Translations under genes and position numbers: made by a program
In this document: piece by piece, positions 9,527 through 18,977 of the stretch
Numbering within the stretch: the stretch's first letter is position 1
How the letters are laid out: the number at the start of each line of letters is the position of its first letter
The notes under the pieces: generated by a model
What the model saw: only the letters and a program-made list of their open reading frames with translations
Told to the model about the DNA's origin: nothing
Database searches by the model: none
Assembly (NCBI RefSeq): GCF_030546755.1
Contig: NZ_JAUOPE010000008.1
Span: 124,001 to 188,000 of the forward strand
DNA: 64,000 nucleotides
Direction of reading: 5' to 3'
DNA from: Colwellia sp. 1_MG-2023
GTDB taxonomy: Bacteria > Pseudomonadota > Gammaproteobacteria > Enterobacterales > Alteromonadaceae

Positions 9527-10315
9527 ATGAAGTACTTTACTGATAGTCATTGCCACATTGATTTCCCCGCGTTTGATGAAAATCGACAACAAATTTTATC
9601 ACAATGCTATGATGCGAATATTCACAAAATCATCATCCCTGCCGTTTCGCCATCAACATGGCAGTCGGCACTAAACCTTGCTAAAAGTAATCAATCATCT
9701 TGTCAGCTTTTTCCCTGTTTAGGTATTCACCCTTGGTATTTAAACGGGCTAACTCAAGATCACTTAGTACAATTAGATGAAACCATAGCGAGCAATAGAC
9801 AACAACTCATTGCGATTGGCGAAACAGGTTTAGATGGCGTAATTGCCAAAGAGCAAAATAATTTAGCTTTACAGCAATATTTTTTTGAATTTCATCTTGA
9901 GATGGCCAATAAATATGATTTACCTACCATCATTCATCACCGCCGCACACATCAAGAAACAGTCAAACAATTAAAATTAACACCGGTAAAAAAGGCCGGC
10001 ATCATTCATGCCTTTTCAGGAAGTTATCAGCAAGGTAAGGCATATATTGATTTAGGCTTTAAATTAGGAATCGGCGGAACCATTACTTACCCTAGAGCAG
10101 AAAAAACGATAAAAGCGGTTAAGCGATTTCCCGTTGATGCCTTGGTATTGGAAACCGATGCGCCTGCTATGCCATTATTTGGTATGCAAGGTAAAAACAA
10201 CAGCCCGCTTAATTTATTGATTATTTTTGATAAGCTAGCGGAAATTCGCGATGAGTCAAAGCAACAATTAGCAGAAAGTATTGAAAATAATATTCGTGAG
10301 TTATTTAAGTGTTAA
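9527..10315 (+). CDS. yjjV: TatD-family metal-dependent hydrolase YjjV
   Basis: TIM-barrel metallohydrolase of the TatD family, closest to the YjjV branch. Metal-site motifs are present: DSHCHIDF (6-13), GETGLD (about 98-103), HHRRTH (about 146-151), and LETDAPAMPL near residue 210. The stretch GGTITYPRA and the context before ytjB/serB match YjjV of E. coli, which lies in the same neighbourhood. TatD proteins have DNase or related hydrolase activity; the physiological substrate of YjjV is not established. Start chosen after GGGAAAAGTA. Confidence 0.9.
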   Translation: MKYFTDSHCHIDFPAFDENRQQILSQCYDANIHKIIIPAVSPSTWQSALNLAKSNQSSCQLFPCLGIHPWYLNGLTQDHLVQLDETIASNRQQLIAIGETGLDGVIAKEQNNLALQQYFFEFHLEMANKYDLPTIIHHRRTHQETVKQLKLTPVKKAGIIHAFSGSYQQGKAYIDLGFKLGIGGTITYPRAEKTIKAVKRFPVDALVLETDAPAMPLFGMQGKNNSPLNLLIIFDKLAEIRDESKQQLAESIENNIRELFKC

Positions 10316-10981
10316 TTAACGCAAACGAAAGCCTTGACGACTAAAGCGATTTAACCCTCGAGTTAAAAAGAAGCCAACAACCACAGCTAAAATCATCATT
10401 AAACGAACCAAATCATAATGTTCAGCGGCTTGAGCTTCAATTTCTTTAGTTAATGAATGATTAGCGACCGTGAATCTAATATATCCCTCTAATGTGCTGA
10501 TATTAACGTTTTGATCATCACTCGCGTGGTCACTTCCCTCTTGAACACTAACCTCTCGAATAAAGGTTGAATATTTATCGCTACGGTCTGCCTTGTTCGA
10601 TGAAATGCCATATAAATCATTTATCGTTGAGTATTCTTGTGAAGCAATAAGTAACATGCCGGTTTTATCATAAAAACTAAGCTCTTTTATCCATGGAGCT
10701 TTGGCAATATCATCAAAGTAGTGCTGTATATTTTTGCGTTCATTAGCATCGTCGCTTTGTAAAAATATTTGCGTAGCGCTAGTGATCTGCATTAAATATT
10801 GCTGGCTGATCTGATTAAAGTGTTTAGTGGTTGATTGCTGATTATTGCCATAACTAAACACCCAAAGATTCATTAACACAATGATCAAAAAAATAGCTAT
10901 AGCTAATTGCATTATTTTATTATAAATCGGCGATATTTTAGGGTATAAAGGCTGTTCGGTATGTGTCGTCAATTGTGTCAT
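10316..10981 (-). CDS. ytjB: YtjB (SMP/AhpA-family) membrane protein
   Basis: Inner-membrane protein of 221 residues (E. coli YtjB 214). It has one N-terminal helix (about 24-46, IMQLAIAIFLIIVLMNLWVF), a periplasmic PAS-like middle with the motif ELSFYDKTGMLLIAS, and a second helix near residue 195 (MMILAVVVGFFLTRGL). It is transcribed away from serB, the conserved arrangement in E. coli and Vibrio. No enzymatic role is visible; the family has been linked to membrane or redox homeostasis. Its stop abuts that of yjjV without a gap. Confidence 0.85.
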   Translation of the reverse strand: MTQLTTHTEQPLYPKISPIYNKIMQLAIAIFLIIVLMNLWVFSYGNNQQSTTKHFNQISQQYLMQITSATQIFLQSDDANERKNIQHYFDDIAKAPWIKELSFYDKTGMLLIASQEYSTINDLYGISSNKADRSDKYSTFIREVSVQEGSDHASDDQNVNISTLEGYIRFTVANHSLTKEIEAQAAEHYDLVRLMMILAVVVGFFLTRGLNRFSRQGFRLR

Positions 10982-11110
10982 TGCACCGTATTAAACTTCC
11001 AACTTACTTAACACTATAGAATGTTCTGTTGGACTTTTAAATATCAGCTGATAATAAAATTAATTTTCGGCTGATAAATTCTACTTTCTAACTATAAATA
11101 AGGCTTAATT

Positions 11111-12172
11111 GTGTCAATTGCTGTTAACGAAATTTCATTAAATCATCTTAAAACTCAAACCTTGGCTGACTATATTTCGATAACGCAACAGTCTGATATT
11201 TTTCCAATCACTTGCCAATTAACTGAAACAACATTCATTCTTGCCCAGCATTGCCAAGTTAATAGCAACGAATACAAAGCTTCAAGCCTTGCTACATTAC
11301 CGACGATATCTGAAATAGAACTAGTACTCTTTAGCGAAACAAGTTTTCAACAATTATTAACGATAACTAAGCAATGTCAGCTTGAAATAAACGCTATTAC
11401 CGCGATAAATCACCGTAATGCTTTAGTCAGTTATCGTTTTTCGGTGCAATGTAAAAACCTCGATGAATCAAAAGCACAACTAGCTAATATCGCATTAAGC
11501 GAAAAAATAGAGGCGGCATTAATTAAAAATGCTCCAAAGCTTGAACAAGCTGGGGTGTTAGTCATGGATATGGACTCAACCACTATTGAAATTGAATGTA
11601 TTGACGAGATAGCAATGCTAGCAGGTGTCGGTGAAGAAGTTGCTGCGGTTACAGAGCAAGCCATGCAAGGGAATTTAGATTTTTCACAAAGTCTACACGA
11701 AAGAGTATCAAAGCTTGCCGGCTCTCCTGTAAGCATATTAGCAGAGGTCGCTAAAAACATTCCTTTAATGAATGGCTTAGAAACACTAATTGCAGAGCTT
11801 AAACAACATCAATGGCGTATTGCAATTGCATCTGGTGGTTTTACTTATTTTGCCGATCATTTAAAAGACATGCTTAATTTGGACGCGGCTCACGCCAATG
11901 TTTTAGAGATTGTAGATAACACCTTAACTGGTAAGGTACTTGGTGATGTAGTTGATGCTCAAGCAAAAGCAGATTGTTTATTATCATTGCAAAAACAATA
12001 TCAATTACCATTTCAACAAACGGTTGCAATGGGTGATGGTGCAAACGATTTAGTGATGATGAATGCCGCTCACTTTGGCGTAGCTTTTCACGCAAAGCCA
12101 ATTGTATTAAAACAAGCGGACAGTGCGATTAACTTTGCAGGGCTTGACTGTTTAATACATTGGTTAGCTTAA
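11111..12172 (+). CDS. serB: Phosphoserine phosphatase
   Basis: Final step of serine biosynthesis: O-phospho-L-serine to L-serine. HAD-superfamily motif I DMDST (153-157), motif II in IAIASGGFTYF, and motif III/IV in MGDGANDLVMM are intact. The first 140 residues form the usual N-terminal ACT-like extension, giving a total of 353 residues. The start is GTG at 11111, supported by AAGG 7 bp upstream. It is divergent from ytjB. Confidence 0.96.
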   Translation: MSIAVNEISLNHLKTQTLADYISITQQSDIFPITCQLTETTFILAQHCQVNSNEYKASSLATLPTISEIELVLFSETSFQQLLTITKQCQLEINAITAINHRNALVSYRFSVQCKNLDESKAQLANIALSEKIEAALIKNAPKLEQAGVLVMDMDSTTIEIECIDEIAMLAGVGEEVAAVTEQAMQGNLDFSQSLHERVSKLAGSPVSILAEVAKNIPLMNGLETLIAELKQHQWRIAIASGGFTYFADHLKDMLNLDAAHANVLEIVDNTLTGKVLGDVVDAQAKADCLLSLQKQYQLPFQQTVAMGDGANDLVMMNAAHFGVAFHAKPIVLKQADSAINFAGLDCLIHWLA

Positions 12173-12361
12173 TAAACTTTGGAAACACCACTTTAATTTA
12201 TCTGTATTTTTAAATAAAAGGTTTGTGTAAGACAATTAAACTTACTTGTATGCACATCCGCAGTACAAATAAGTGTTAATGAGAAAATAGCCAGTAAAGT
12301 GATGACATTTTTTGGTGCGAATTTAAGCGTATTTATTTAAATACGCTAACTATCCAATCAA

Positions 12362-14815
12362 TTATTTATCGATTAAATGATATCTGATCATCGCCTCTTG
12401 GGTAATATCAAAAACCTGAGCAACACCAGCAACGCTCCAAATATCTTGTTCTAGTTGTTTACCTCTATGTATCGCATAAGAGCTAATGTAGCTTAATTCA
12501 GGATTTAGATATTGCATATCAGGGTCATCAGTTCGAGAAACCACCACTTTCAAACAGAAAAATTCTCCACGTTTTAATGCATTACTAATAAATATTTTCT
12601 TTAACTTATCTGATTGCAATTCTGAATCAAGCTTAGTGGTAACCGCTTTATCCACCATTTCATTTTCTGGATTTATCGAAACATATAAAATATCTGCAAG
12701 AGGACTATCACCTGATTGCATTTTTTTTAAGGTCGAATTCATTAAACTGGTTGCTTGAAGATTATTCAACAACGGGTACAAGTTATAATGATGATTTCTA
12801 TCACTTAATTGCTTACAGTATGAAAGAATTCGCGAGTTTTTATGATTGGTAGCAATGGTTTCTATTTTATAACGACTACCACTGGTTTGAATCATCAAAG
12901 CGACTGTTTGTAAACTAGCACTATAAATATTACGAAGCGCTTTCGCTAAACCAGGACTTAACATTGCGTATTCGTCTGGCGTCAATTTTTCACGATTTTT
13001 TTGAATTAATGCTTTAAAAAACGCACGGCCTATATGTTGGTGTTTTTCAACAAAGACACGCAAATTGATAATTGATTTTGAGCTATTAACCCGCATTACT
13101 TCATACGGAAGACTTTGCAGTTCAAACGATGAGGTAATTTTTTGTAATTGTGGGAAGGTAATATTAACAATATCACCTCGTTTTAAATTCGACGGCTTAT
13201 CTAACTCTATTTTTAAGCCTGATGTAGAAAAGTCATGAGAAACCCCTGTCGAAATAACGCCATCAGAATCCACCGTGGCAGATGTTTTATAAACAAAACG
13301 AGGTTCTTGGCGTTGGTTATTATAATTAATGCCAACATCATCAACATCAGTACCGTCAGCTAGCCGCTTATGTCCAAAGTTTTTTAACTTACTCGTATTA
13401 ATATTATCAAAAGGTAAAGTTTGATAAAACGCATGAATATTTTTATCGGTAATATTCAACACAGTAACAATCGAGGTTAACGTTGATAACGAATTTTTTA
13501 CATCATCGGGCGTCGGCGTGTTTAAATATTCATCTTTTTTTGCCAAGGTGTTTGCTAAAGTCAGTGGCGAATCGGCAAGTTCACTATTCACAGCTAAATA
13601 ACTAAGTTGTGATATGGCAAAACTTTCTTTTGATGCAGCAAAACCTAAAAATTGCCTCATAAATTCTGGATCTTCATCCAATTGAATATTATCGGCCGTA
13701 TAAAAATACATCTTGCCTTGACTGACATGAATAAAGCTATAAACCAGTACCGACTTACCTAACATAGCCGCTTTTTTAATTCTTAAAAAACGGTCGGCGG
13801 TAATTAAAAAACTTAACGCAGATTGGCGTCTTTCATCTTGCCAATATTGATAAATATTTTGATTGTTATGGCACGTTAAGGCAAAGCGAGGGACAAGTTT
13901 GCCTTGTACATCTTCAATAAAAATAGGTAACTCATTAGATTTTGGTAAAGCAAACTGTTCAAAACTACGAGACTGTAAAGCCGAAATAGTATTATCTAAA
14001 TTAATTTTATAACGTCGTTTATTGCCCTGAATATAGCCTTTTAAAAATTGTCTAAAACCATCTTTTTCTACCGAAGACGAGTAAACCCTACTAACACCCA
14101 CCAGTTGTATCCCTTCAAGAATTTGAATATTGCGCACTTCATAGGTAAATTTTTCTTTTTTATCAAACTGAAACTCACCTTCTAATCCTGAAAATCTAAG
14201 GGTAATTAATTGTCGAATTTTAATGTTTTCAACAGAGTTAAAACGAAATTTACAGCCATTCACACTTATATCAGAACAAGTAGCTTCAACCATTTTATCT
14301 TCAGAAAAGTATACTTGCAGAGAAATAGCAAAGTTCATCCGTTCTTCAGCACGATTAAAATAAGGACCAAAGCTATACAATTGAGCAGGATATTGCGATT
14401 TGGCGAATACTTTAGCGGGCTTTGCTACTATATCAGGTGACTGAATTTGATTTTTTTCTTTTTGATAGATAACACGAAAGTTATTTTCAGTATTCATAAC
14501 CGCTTCATACACACCAAAGGTATAAGCTTGATAATCAGAAAAGGCTTCTTCAAATACCCGAATAGCAACATCATCAAGGTAATGTGTTCTTTCTTCGTGC
14601 TCAAATGCGCGACATTCGCCGTCTACATGTCCTCTTAAATCGATCAATCGAGTACAAGGGTTTGCTAAGCGTTTCAATTCCATTTTTAACAAAAAACGTT
14701 CCGTTTTAGGAATTTTCTTTGTTACGGTAGCAAACTCAGTTTCAAAATCTTTTGATAATACTTTCCCTCGAAATTCATCGATAATGGATTGATATTTTGA
14801 AAAATTATTAGTCAT
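12362..14815 (-). CDS. Large protein with two PilZ domains
   Basis: Predicted c-di-GMP receptor of 817 residues. Two PilZ signatures are visible: RAEER (155-159) with DISVNG (182-187), and RQEPR (502-506) with DFSTSG (528-533). Both pairs keep the RxxxR and D/NxSxxG ligand residues. The remaining sequence is mostly helical and has no recognised enzymatic motif, signal peptide or membrane segment. It is divergent from radA, a neighbour relation seen in Shewanella- and Vibrio-like genomes. The output pathway is unknown; a scaffold or effector in biofilm or motility control is inference. Confidence 0.85.
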   Translation of the reverse strand: MTNNFSKYQSIIDEFRGKVLSKDFETEFATVTKKIPKTERFLLKMELKRLANPCTRLIDLRGHVDGECRAFEHEERTHYLDDVAIRVFEEAFSDYQAYTFGVYEAVMNTENNFRVIYQKEKNQIQSPDIVAKPAKVFAKSQYPAQLYSFGPYFNRAEERMNFAISLQVYFSEDKMVEATCSDISVNGCKFRFNSVENIKIRQLITLRFSGLEGEFQFDKKEKFTYEVRNIQILEGIQLVGVSRVYSSSVEKDGFRQFLKGYIQGNKRRYKINLDNTISALQSRSFEQFALPKSNELPIFIEDVQGKLVPRFALTCHNNQNIYQYWQDERRQSALSFLITADRFLRIKKAAMLGKSVLVYSFIHVSQGKMYFYTADNIQLDEDPEFMRQFLGFAASKESFAISQLSYLAVNSELADSPLTLANTLAKKDEYLNTPTPDDVKNSLSTLTSIVTVLNITDKNIHAFYQTLPFDNINTSKLKNFGHKRLADGTDVDDVGINYNNQRQEPRFVYKTSATVDSDGVISTGVSHDFSTSGLKIELDKPSNLKRGDIVNITFPQLQKITSSFELQSLPYEVMRVNSSKSIINLRVFVEKHQHIGRAFFKALIQKNREKLTPDEYAMLSPGLAKALRNIYSASLQTVALMIQTSGSRYKIETIATNHKNSRILSYCKQLSDRNHHYNLYPLLNNLQATSLMNSTLKKMQSGDSPLADILYVSINPENEMVDKAVTTKLDSELQSDKLKKIFISNALKRGEFFCLKVVVSRTDDPDMQYLNPELSYISSYAIHRGKQLEQDIWSVAGVAQVFDITQEAMIRYHLIDK

Positions 14816-14864
14816 TAACGCTTCTATTTATTTACAATAGTGGAAATAAAAAATGTTATATTTA

Positions 14865-15005
14865 GGGGCTGTTGATCTTTCGCGGTTAAATTTTGTTCGA
14901 AATAAAATCGTTTTAATCGCGGCGAGTAGTGTGTAGCCTAGTCATTCTAAGCAAATACTACCCAACAAAATGCTGCAAAAAAAATCTCGAAAGATCAACA
15001 GCCCC
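14865..15005. mobile_element. MITE-like element, copy 1 (141 bp)
   Basis: Perfect 18-bp terminal inverted repeats GGGGCTGTTGATCTTTCG (14865-14882) and its complement (14988-15005), flanked by TA on both sides. It has no transposase gene. It fills the gap between the divergent PilZ and radA genes and separates both from their ancestral upstream DNA. Related ends occur at 32492 and 62558-62818. Confidence 0.85.
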
Positions 15006-15099
15006 TAAGTTAAATCATTATAAATTGATTAACTTAAATGTTATATCATTATATTTTAGTTTAACTTTAAGCAAAATTCATACCCTTAAAAGGTCAAAG

Positions 15100-16461
15100 A
15101 TGGCAAAAAACAAAACAGCATTTGTCTGTACTGACTGTGGAGCCGAGCATTCACGTTGGTTAGGTCAATGTAACGAATGTAAAGCTTGGAATACAATTTC
15201 TGAGTTTAGGCAGGCTAAAACACCAATAAGAGCCAGTAATTTATCTGGTTTCTCCGGAATGGTTGGCACAGAAGTTCAAACTCTTGACACTATTGACCTT
15301 GCCGAACTACCTAGATTTTCCGCTGGTTTTTCAGAATTCGACCGCGTACTTGGCGGCGGTATAGTACCTGGTAGTGCTATTTTAATTGGTGGCGAACCTG
15401 GCGCAGGTAAAAGTACATTACTACTGCAAACCATGTGTGCACTATCTGAACACATGTCTGCGTTATATATAACCGGTGAAGAATCATTACAACAAGTTGC
15501 CATGCGAGCGAAACGTTTAGGGTTAAAAGCCGATTCTTTAAAGTTACTGTCAGAAACTAGCGTTGAAAATATTTGTCATATCGCTGAAAAAGAAAAACCT
15601 AAAATTGTAGTTATCGATTCAATTCAAGTGATGCACATGGCGGATATTCAATCAGCGCCGGGTAGTGTTTCACAGGTAAGAGAAGCCGCGGCTTTCTTAA
15701 CTCGCTTTGCCAAACAGCACCACGTAGCGATGATTTTAGTCGGTCATGTCACTAAAGACGGTAGCTTAGCGGGACCGAAAGTATTAGAACATTGTATTGA
15801 CTGCTCTATTATGCTTGAAGGTAGCACTGACTCTCGTTATAGAACACTACGAGGTAATAAAAATCGCTTTGGTGCCGTTAACGAACTTGGCGTATTTGCC
15901 ATGACTGGAACCGGGTTAAAAGAAGTGAAAAATCCCTCGGCAATCTTTTTATCTCGCGGCGAAGAAAACACTCCGGGCAGTATAGTCATGGTACTGTGGG
16001 AAGGAACTCGACCTTTATTGGTTGAAATTCAAGCACTTGTTGATCATTCCGCCTTAGGTAACCCAAGGCGAGTTGCCGTTGGCGCAGATCAAAATAGGCT
16101 GTCGATGTTATTAGCCATCTTACATCGTCATGGCGGCTTGCAAATGAACGACCAAGATGTGTTTGTTAACGTAGTTGGCGGTGTAAAAGTTGCTGAAACA
16201 AGTGTCGATTTGGCGTTGATCTTAGCTTTAGTGTCAAGTTTTCGAGATCGCGCTTTACCACAAGATCTAGTGGTATTTGGTGAAGTAGGTTTATCTGGAG
16301 AAATTCGCCCGGTACCAAGTGGCCAAGAACGAATTAATGAAGCGGCAAAGCATGGCTTTAAACGTGCCATTGTCCCATTCAATAATATGCCCAAAGAAGC
16401 AATAAAAGGCATGGAAGTGATAGGCGTTAAAAAGCTCAGTGAAGCTTTAGATGTCATCTAA
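15100..16461 (+). CDS. radA: DNA repair protein RadA
   Basis: RecA-like branch-migration ATPase/helicase that processes recombination intermediates. The 453-residue protein has the C4 zinc finger (C10, C13, C24, C27), Walker A GEPGAGKS (98-105), the RadA signature KNRFG, and a Lon-like C-terminal domain. The frame is open further upstream (to 14929), but that part is MITE DNA; ATG 15100 is preceded by AAAAGG and begins the family's canonical MAKNKTAFVC. E. coli RadA has 460 residues. Confidence 0.96.
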   Translation: MAKNKTAFVCTDCGAEHSRWLGQCNECKAWNTISEFRQAKTPIRASNLSGFSGMVGTEVQTLDTIDLAELPRFSAGFSEFDRVLGGGIVPGSAILIGGEPGAGKSTLLLQTMCALSEHMSALYITGEESLQQVAMRAKRLGLKADSLKLLSETSVENICHIAEKEKPKIVVIDSIQVMHMADIQSAPGSVSQVREAAAFLTRFAKQHHVAMILVGHVTKDGSLAGPKVLEHCIDCSIMLEGSTDSRYRTLRGNKNRFGAVNELGVFAMTGTGLKEVKNPSAIFLSRGEENTPGSIVMVLWEGTRPLLVEIQALVDHSALGNPRRVAVGADQNRLSMLLAILHRHGGLQMNDQDVFVNVVGGVKVAETSVDLALILALVSSFRDRALPQDLVVFGEVGLSGEIRPVPSGQERINEAAKHGFKRAIVPFNNMPKEAIKGMEVIGVKKLSEALDVI

Positions 16462-16508
16462 TAAACAATTTCTTAATCTAGATAGGTGGTCATTTTCAAA
16501 CTATTCTT

Positions 16509-16539
16509 GACTGGTAATAAATGATTTTTATTACCAGTC
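16509..16539. repeat. Perfect hairpin downstream of radA
   Basis: 12-bp perfect stem GACTGGTAATAA (16509-16520) / TTATTACCAGTC (16528-16539) with a 7-nt loop. There is no T-run on either side, so it is a weak intrinsic terminator at best; it may protect the radA mRNA 3' end. Confidence 0.45.
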
Positions 16540-16741
16540 AAAAATCATGCAGGTTAAATTATACCTTCAAAGTTTAATCGTCTTTAACTTCGTCAATACC
16601 TCCCTTATAAATTTGGCAAAACCTTCACTCACCTTTCAAATTCAGCGTATTAGCTTAGAAAAGTTGACTTTATCTACCATCTAGACAAAATGGTTGTGAG
16701 AAAATTTATCACTATATATTTATAACAATAAGAGAATTTCC

Positions 16742-18832
16742 ATGAAAAAATCTTTAATTGCACTATCAATCACATCTGTTTTATTAACAGCCTGTGGTGA
16801 AAGTAAACAAACACCAGTTGCAGAGACTAAAATAGAAAAATCAGAACAATCAATAACTCAAGTAACTGAACAAAAAGCAGAATTAGGAAGCTTCGGGGTA
16901 GATTTATCAGCACGTAATGAAGCGATTAAACCCGGTGATGACTTCTTTATGTATGCAAGTGGGACTTGGTATGACAATTATGAAATGCCAGCTGATAAAA
17001 CGCGATTTGGTGCTTTTACTGCATTAGCAGAGCGTAGTGAAAGACAAGTTAAAGAGATTATTGATGATGTAACCTCTCGTACTGATCTAAACGCTGATGA
17101 AAAAATGATCGCAGATTTTTACCAGAGTTATATGGATACCGAAAACATCAACAAGCTTGGCTTATTGCCAATTCAAGTTACGCTTGATGAAATTGCTACA
17201 GCTTCTACAGTAAAAGACATTACTAAGATTTTCGGCGCATCATGGTTAAATGGTACCACTAGCCCTATTGGCGGTAGTATGTGGTTTAACCGTTTAGATG
17301 CCGATAAATATGAAATGTCTATTGGTGCTGGCGGTTTAGGTATGCCAGACCGTTCATATTATTTAGAAGACAATGAACGATTTACTAAAATTCGTGCTGC
17401 CTATGTCGCACATATTGCTGAAATGTTAGCTTTTGCTCAAGTAGAAAACGCAGAGCAAAAAGCCCAAGCGATTTTAGCTTTAGAAACGAAAATTGCAGAG
17501 GGTCATTGGCCACGTGAAAAACGTCGTAATCGAGATATCACGTTAAACCAAATTAAGCGTACCGATCTTGCAATAACTTATCCAAACTTTGATTGGGAAA
17601 CCTACTTTTCAGAAACAGGTTATCAAGTCCCACAGATTAATATTTCTCAACCTGAACCAATCAAAGCGATGATCGCACTATTAAACAATGAAGATATTAA
17701 CGTGTGGAAAGATTATTTGACTTACCATACGATAAAAAATAATGCTTCATTCCTTTCAGAAGACGTATTTGCCACTAACTTTAAGTTTTATGGCACTGAA
17801 TTACGCGGTCAGAAAGAAGCTAAGCCACGTTGGAAAAGAGCGGTCTCTCAAATGTCAGGCACTCAATCTTTAGGTTTTGCTATCGGTAAAGTTTACGTCG
17901 CACGCTACTTTCCTGAATCATCAAAACAACAAATGGCTGAGCTTGTTGAAAATTTACGTAAAGCCTTAGGTGAGCGTATCACGAACCTTGAATGGATGGG
18001 TGAAGAAACGAAAGTAAATGCTCATGAAAAACTAGCCGCGTTTAATCCGAAAATTGGTTATCCAGACGTATGGCAATCATTCGATGGGTTAACTATTTCT
18101 GCTACTGATTTAATGGGCAACCTGAAAAACCTTCGTAAGTTTTTCCGCGAGGACAGTATTTCAAAAGAGTTAAAGAAAACAGATCGTAATCGCTGGGGAA
18201 TGACGCCACAACGTGTCAACGCCTACTATAACAGCTCATTTAATGAGATAGTTTTCCCTGCTGCAATTTTACAACCACCATTTTTTGATCCAAATGCAGA
18301 TCCAGCTGTTAACTATGGTGGTATAGGCGCCGTTATTGGTCATGAAATGGGGCATGGATTTGATGATCAAGGCTCAAAATCTGACGCGAAAGGTGTTCAA
18401 CGTAATTGGTGGACAGATCAAGACAGAGAAGCGTTTGATGCAAAAGCAGATGAACTTGCCGCTCAGTACAGTCAATATGAGCCAATTCCAGGTAACTTTG
18501 TTAATGGTAGAAATAGTTTAGGTGAAAACATTGGTGATGTGGGTGGTTTAGCGATGGCTTACCATGCTTATAAACTAAGCCTAAACGGAAAAGAAGCACC
18601 TGTAATAGACGGAGTTACCGGTGATCAACGCTTCTTTCTAGCATGGGCGCAAGTTTGGAAAGAAAAACGCACTGAAAAAAGTATGTTAAGCCAGCTTAAA
18701 GGTGGAACACATGCTCCAGGGCGTTTTCGCGCACAAGCACCAAGAAACCATGATGCATGGTACAAAGCGTTTGATGTTAAAGAAGGCGATAAGCTTTACT
18801 TAGCCCCAGAAAAACGTGTGCGTATTTGGTAA
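16742..18832 (+). CDS. M13-family (neprilysin/PepO-like) metallopeptidase lipoprotein
   Basis: Zinc endopeptidase of family M13 with 696 residues. It starts with a lipoprotein signal (MKKSLIALSITSVLLTAC, lipid Cys at 18), so it is likely anchored in the outer or inner membrane facing the periplasm. The zinc motif HEMGH starts at H534 and the third ligand is E595 in ENIGDVGG; the substrate-binding NAYYNSSFNEIVFPAAILQPPFF block and the C-terminal RxW ending (RVRIW) are typical of the family. It probably degrades oligopeptides. The terminator at 18914-18938 closes the unit. Confidence 0.94.
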   Translation: MKKSLIALSITSVLLTACGESKQTPVAETKIEKSEQSITQVTEQKAELGSFGVDLSARNEAIKPGDDFFMYASGTWYDNYEMPADKTRFGAFTALAERSERQVKEIIDDVTSRTDLNADEKMIADFYQSYMDTENINKLGLLPIQVTLDEIATASTVKDITKIFGASWLNGTTSPIGGSMWFNRLDADKYEMSIGAGGLGMPDRSYYLEDNERFTKIRAAYVAHIAEMLAFAQVENAEQKAQAILALETKIAEGHWPREKRRNRDITLNQIKRTDLAITYPNFDWETYFSETGYQVPQINISQPEPIKAMIALLNNEDINVWKDYLTYHTIKNNASFLSEDVFATNFKFYGTELRGQKEAKPRWKRAVSQMSGTQSLGFAIGKVYVARYFPESSKQQMAELVENLRKALGERITNLEWMGEETKVNAHEKLAAFNPKIGYPDVWQSFDGLTISATDLMGNLKNLRKFFREDSISKELKKTDRNRWGMTPQRVNAYYNSSFNEIVFPAAILQPPFFDPNADPAVNYGGIGAVIGHEMGHGFDDQGSKSDAKGVQRNWWTDQDREAFDAKADELAAQYSQYEPIPGNFVNGRNSLGENIGDVGGLAMAYHAYKLSLNGKEAPVIDGVTGDQRFFLAWAQVWKEKRTEKSMLSQLKGGTHAPGRFRAQAPRNHDAWYKAFDVKEGDKLYLAPEKRVRIW

Positions 18833-18913
18833 TTATTCAATCATCTAAGGTTGATAATTAATCGCCGTTCTCTTCCGTTCATGGAAGCACGGCATACTTT
18901 ACATCCTGTAAAT

Positions 18914-18938
18914 AAAGGCTGCACCTGCAGCCTTTTTT
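18914..18938 (+). terminator. Rho-independent terminator after the M13 peptidase gene
   Basis: 9-bp stem AAAGGCTGC (18914-18922) / GCAGCCTTT (18927-18935), loop ACCT, followed by TTT. It may also serve the convergent metH gene. Confidence 0.88.
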
Positions 18939-18977
18939 ATTGAGTCTTCAAAGGATATTTATCAACGATAAATAATG

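Noticed and set aside
14929..15099. Open frame upstream of radA that would add 57 residues
   Set aside because: It runs through the MITE and lacks a ribosome-binding site; ATG 15100 has AAAAGG upstream and starts the canonical RadA N-terminus.
16509..16539. radA intrinsic terminator
   Set aside because: Stem is strong, but no T-run on either strand; listed only as a hairpin.
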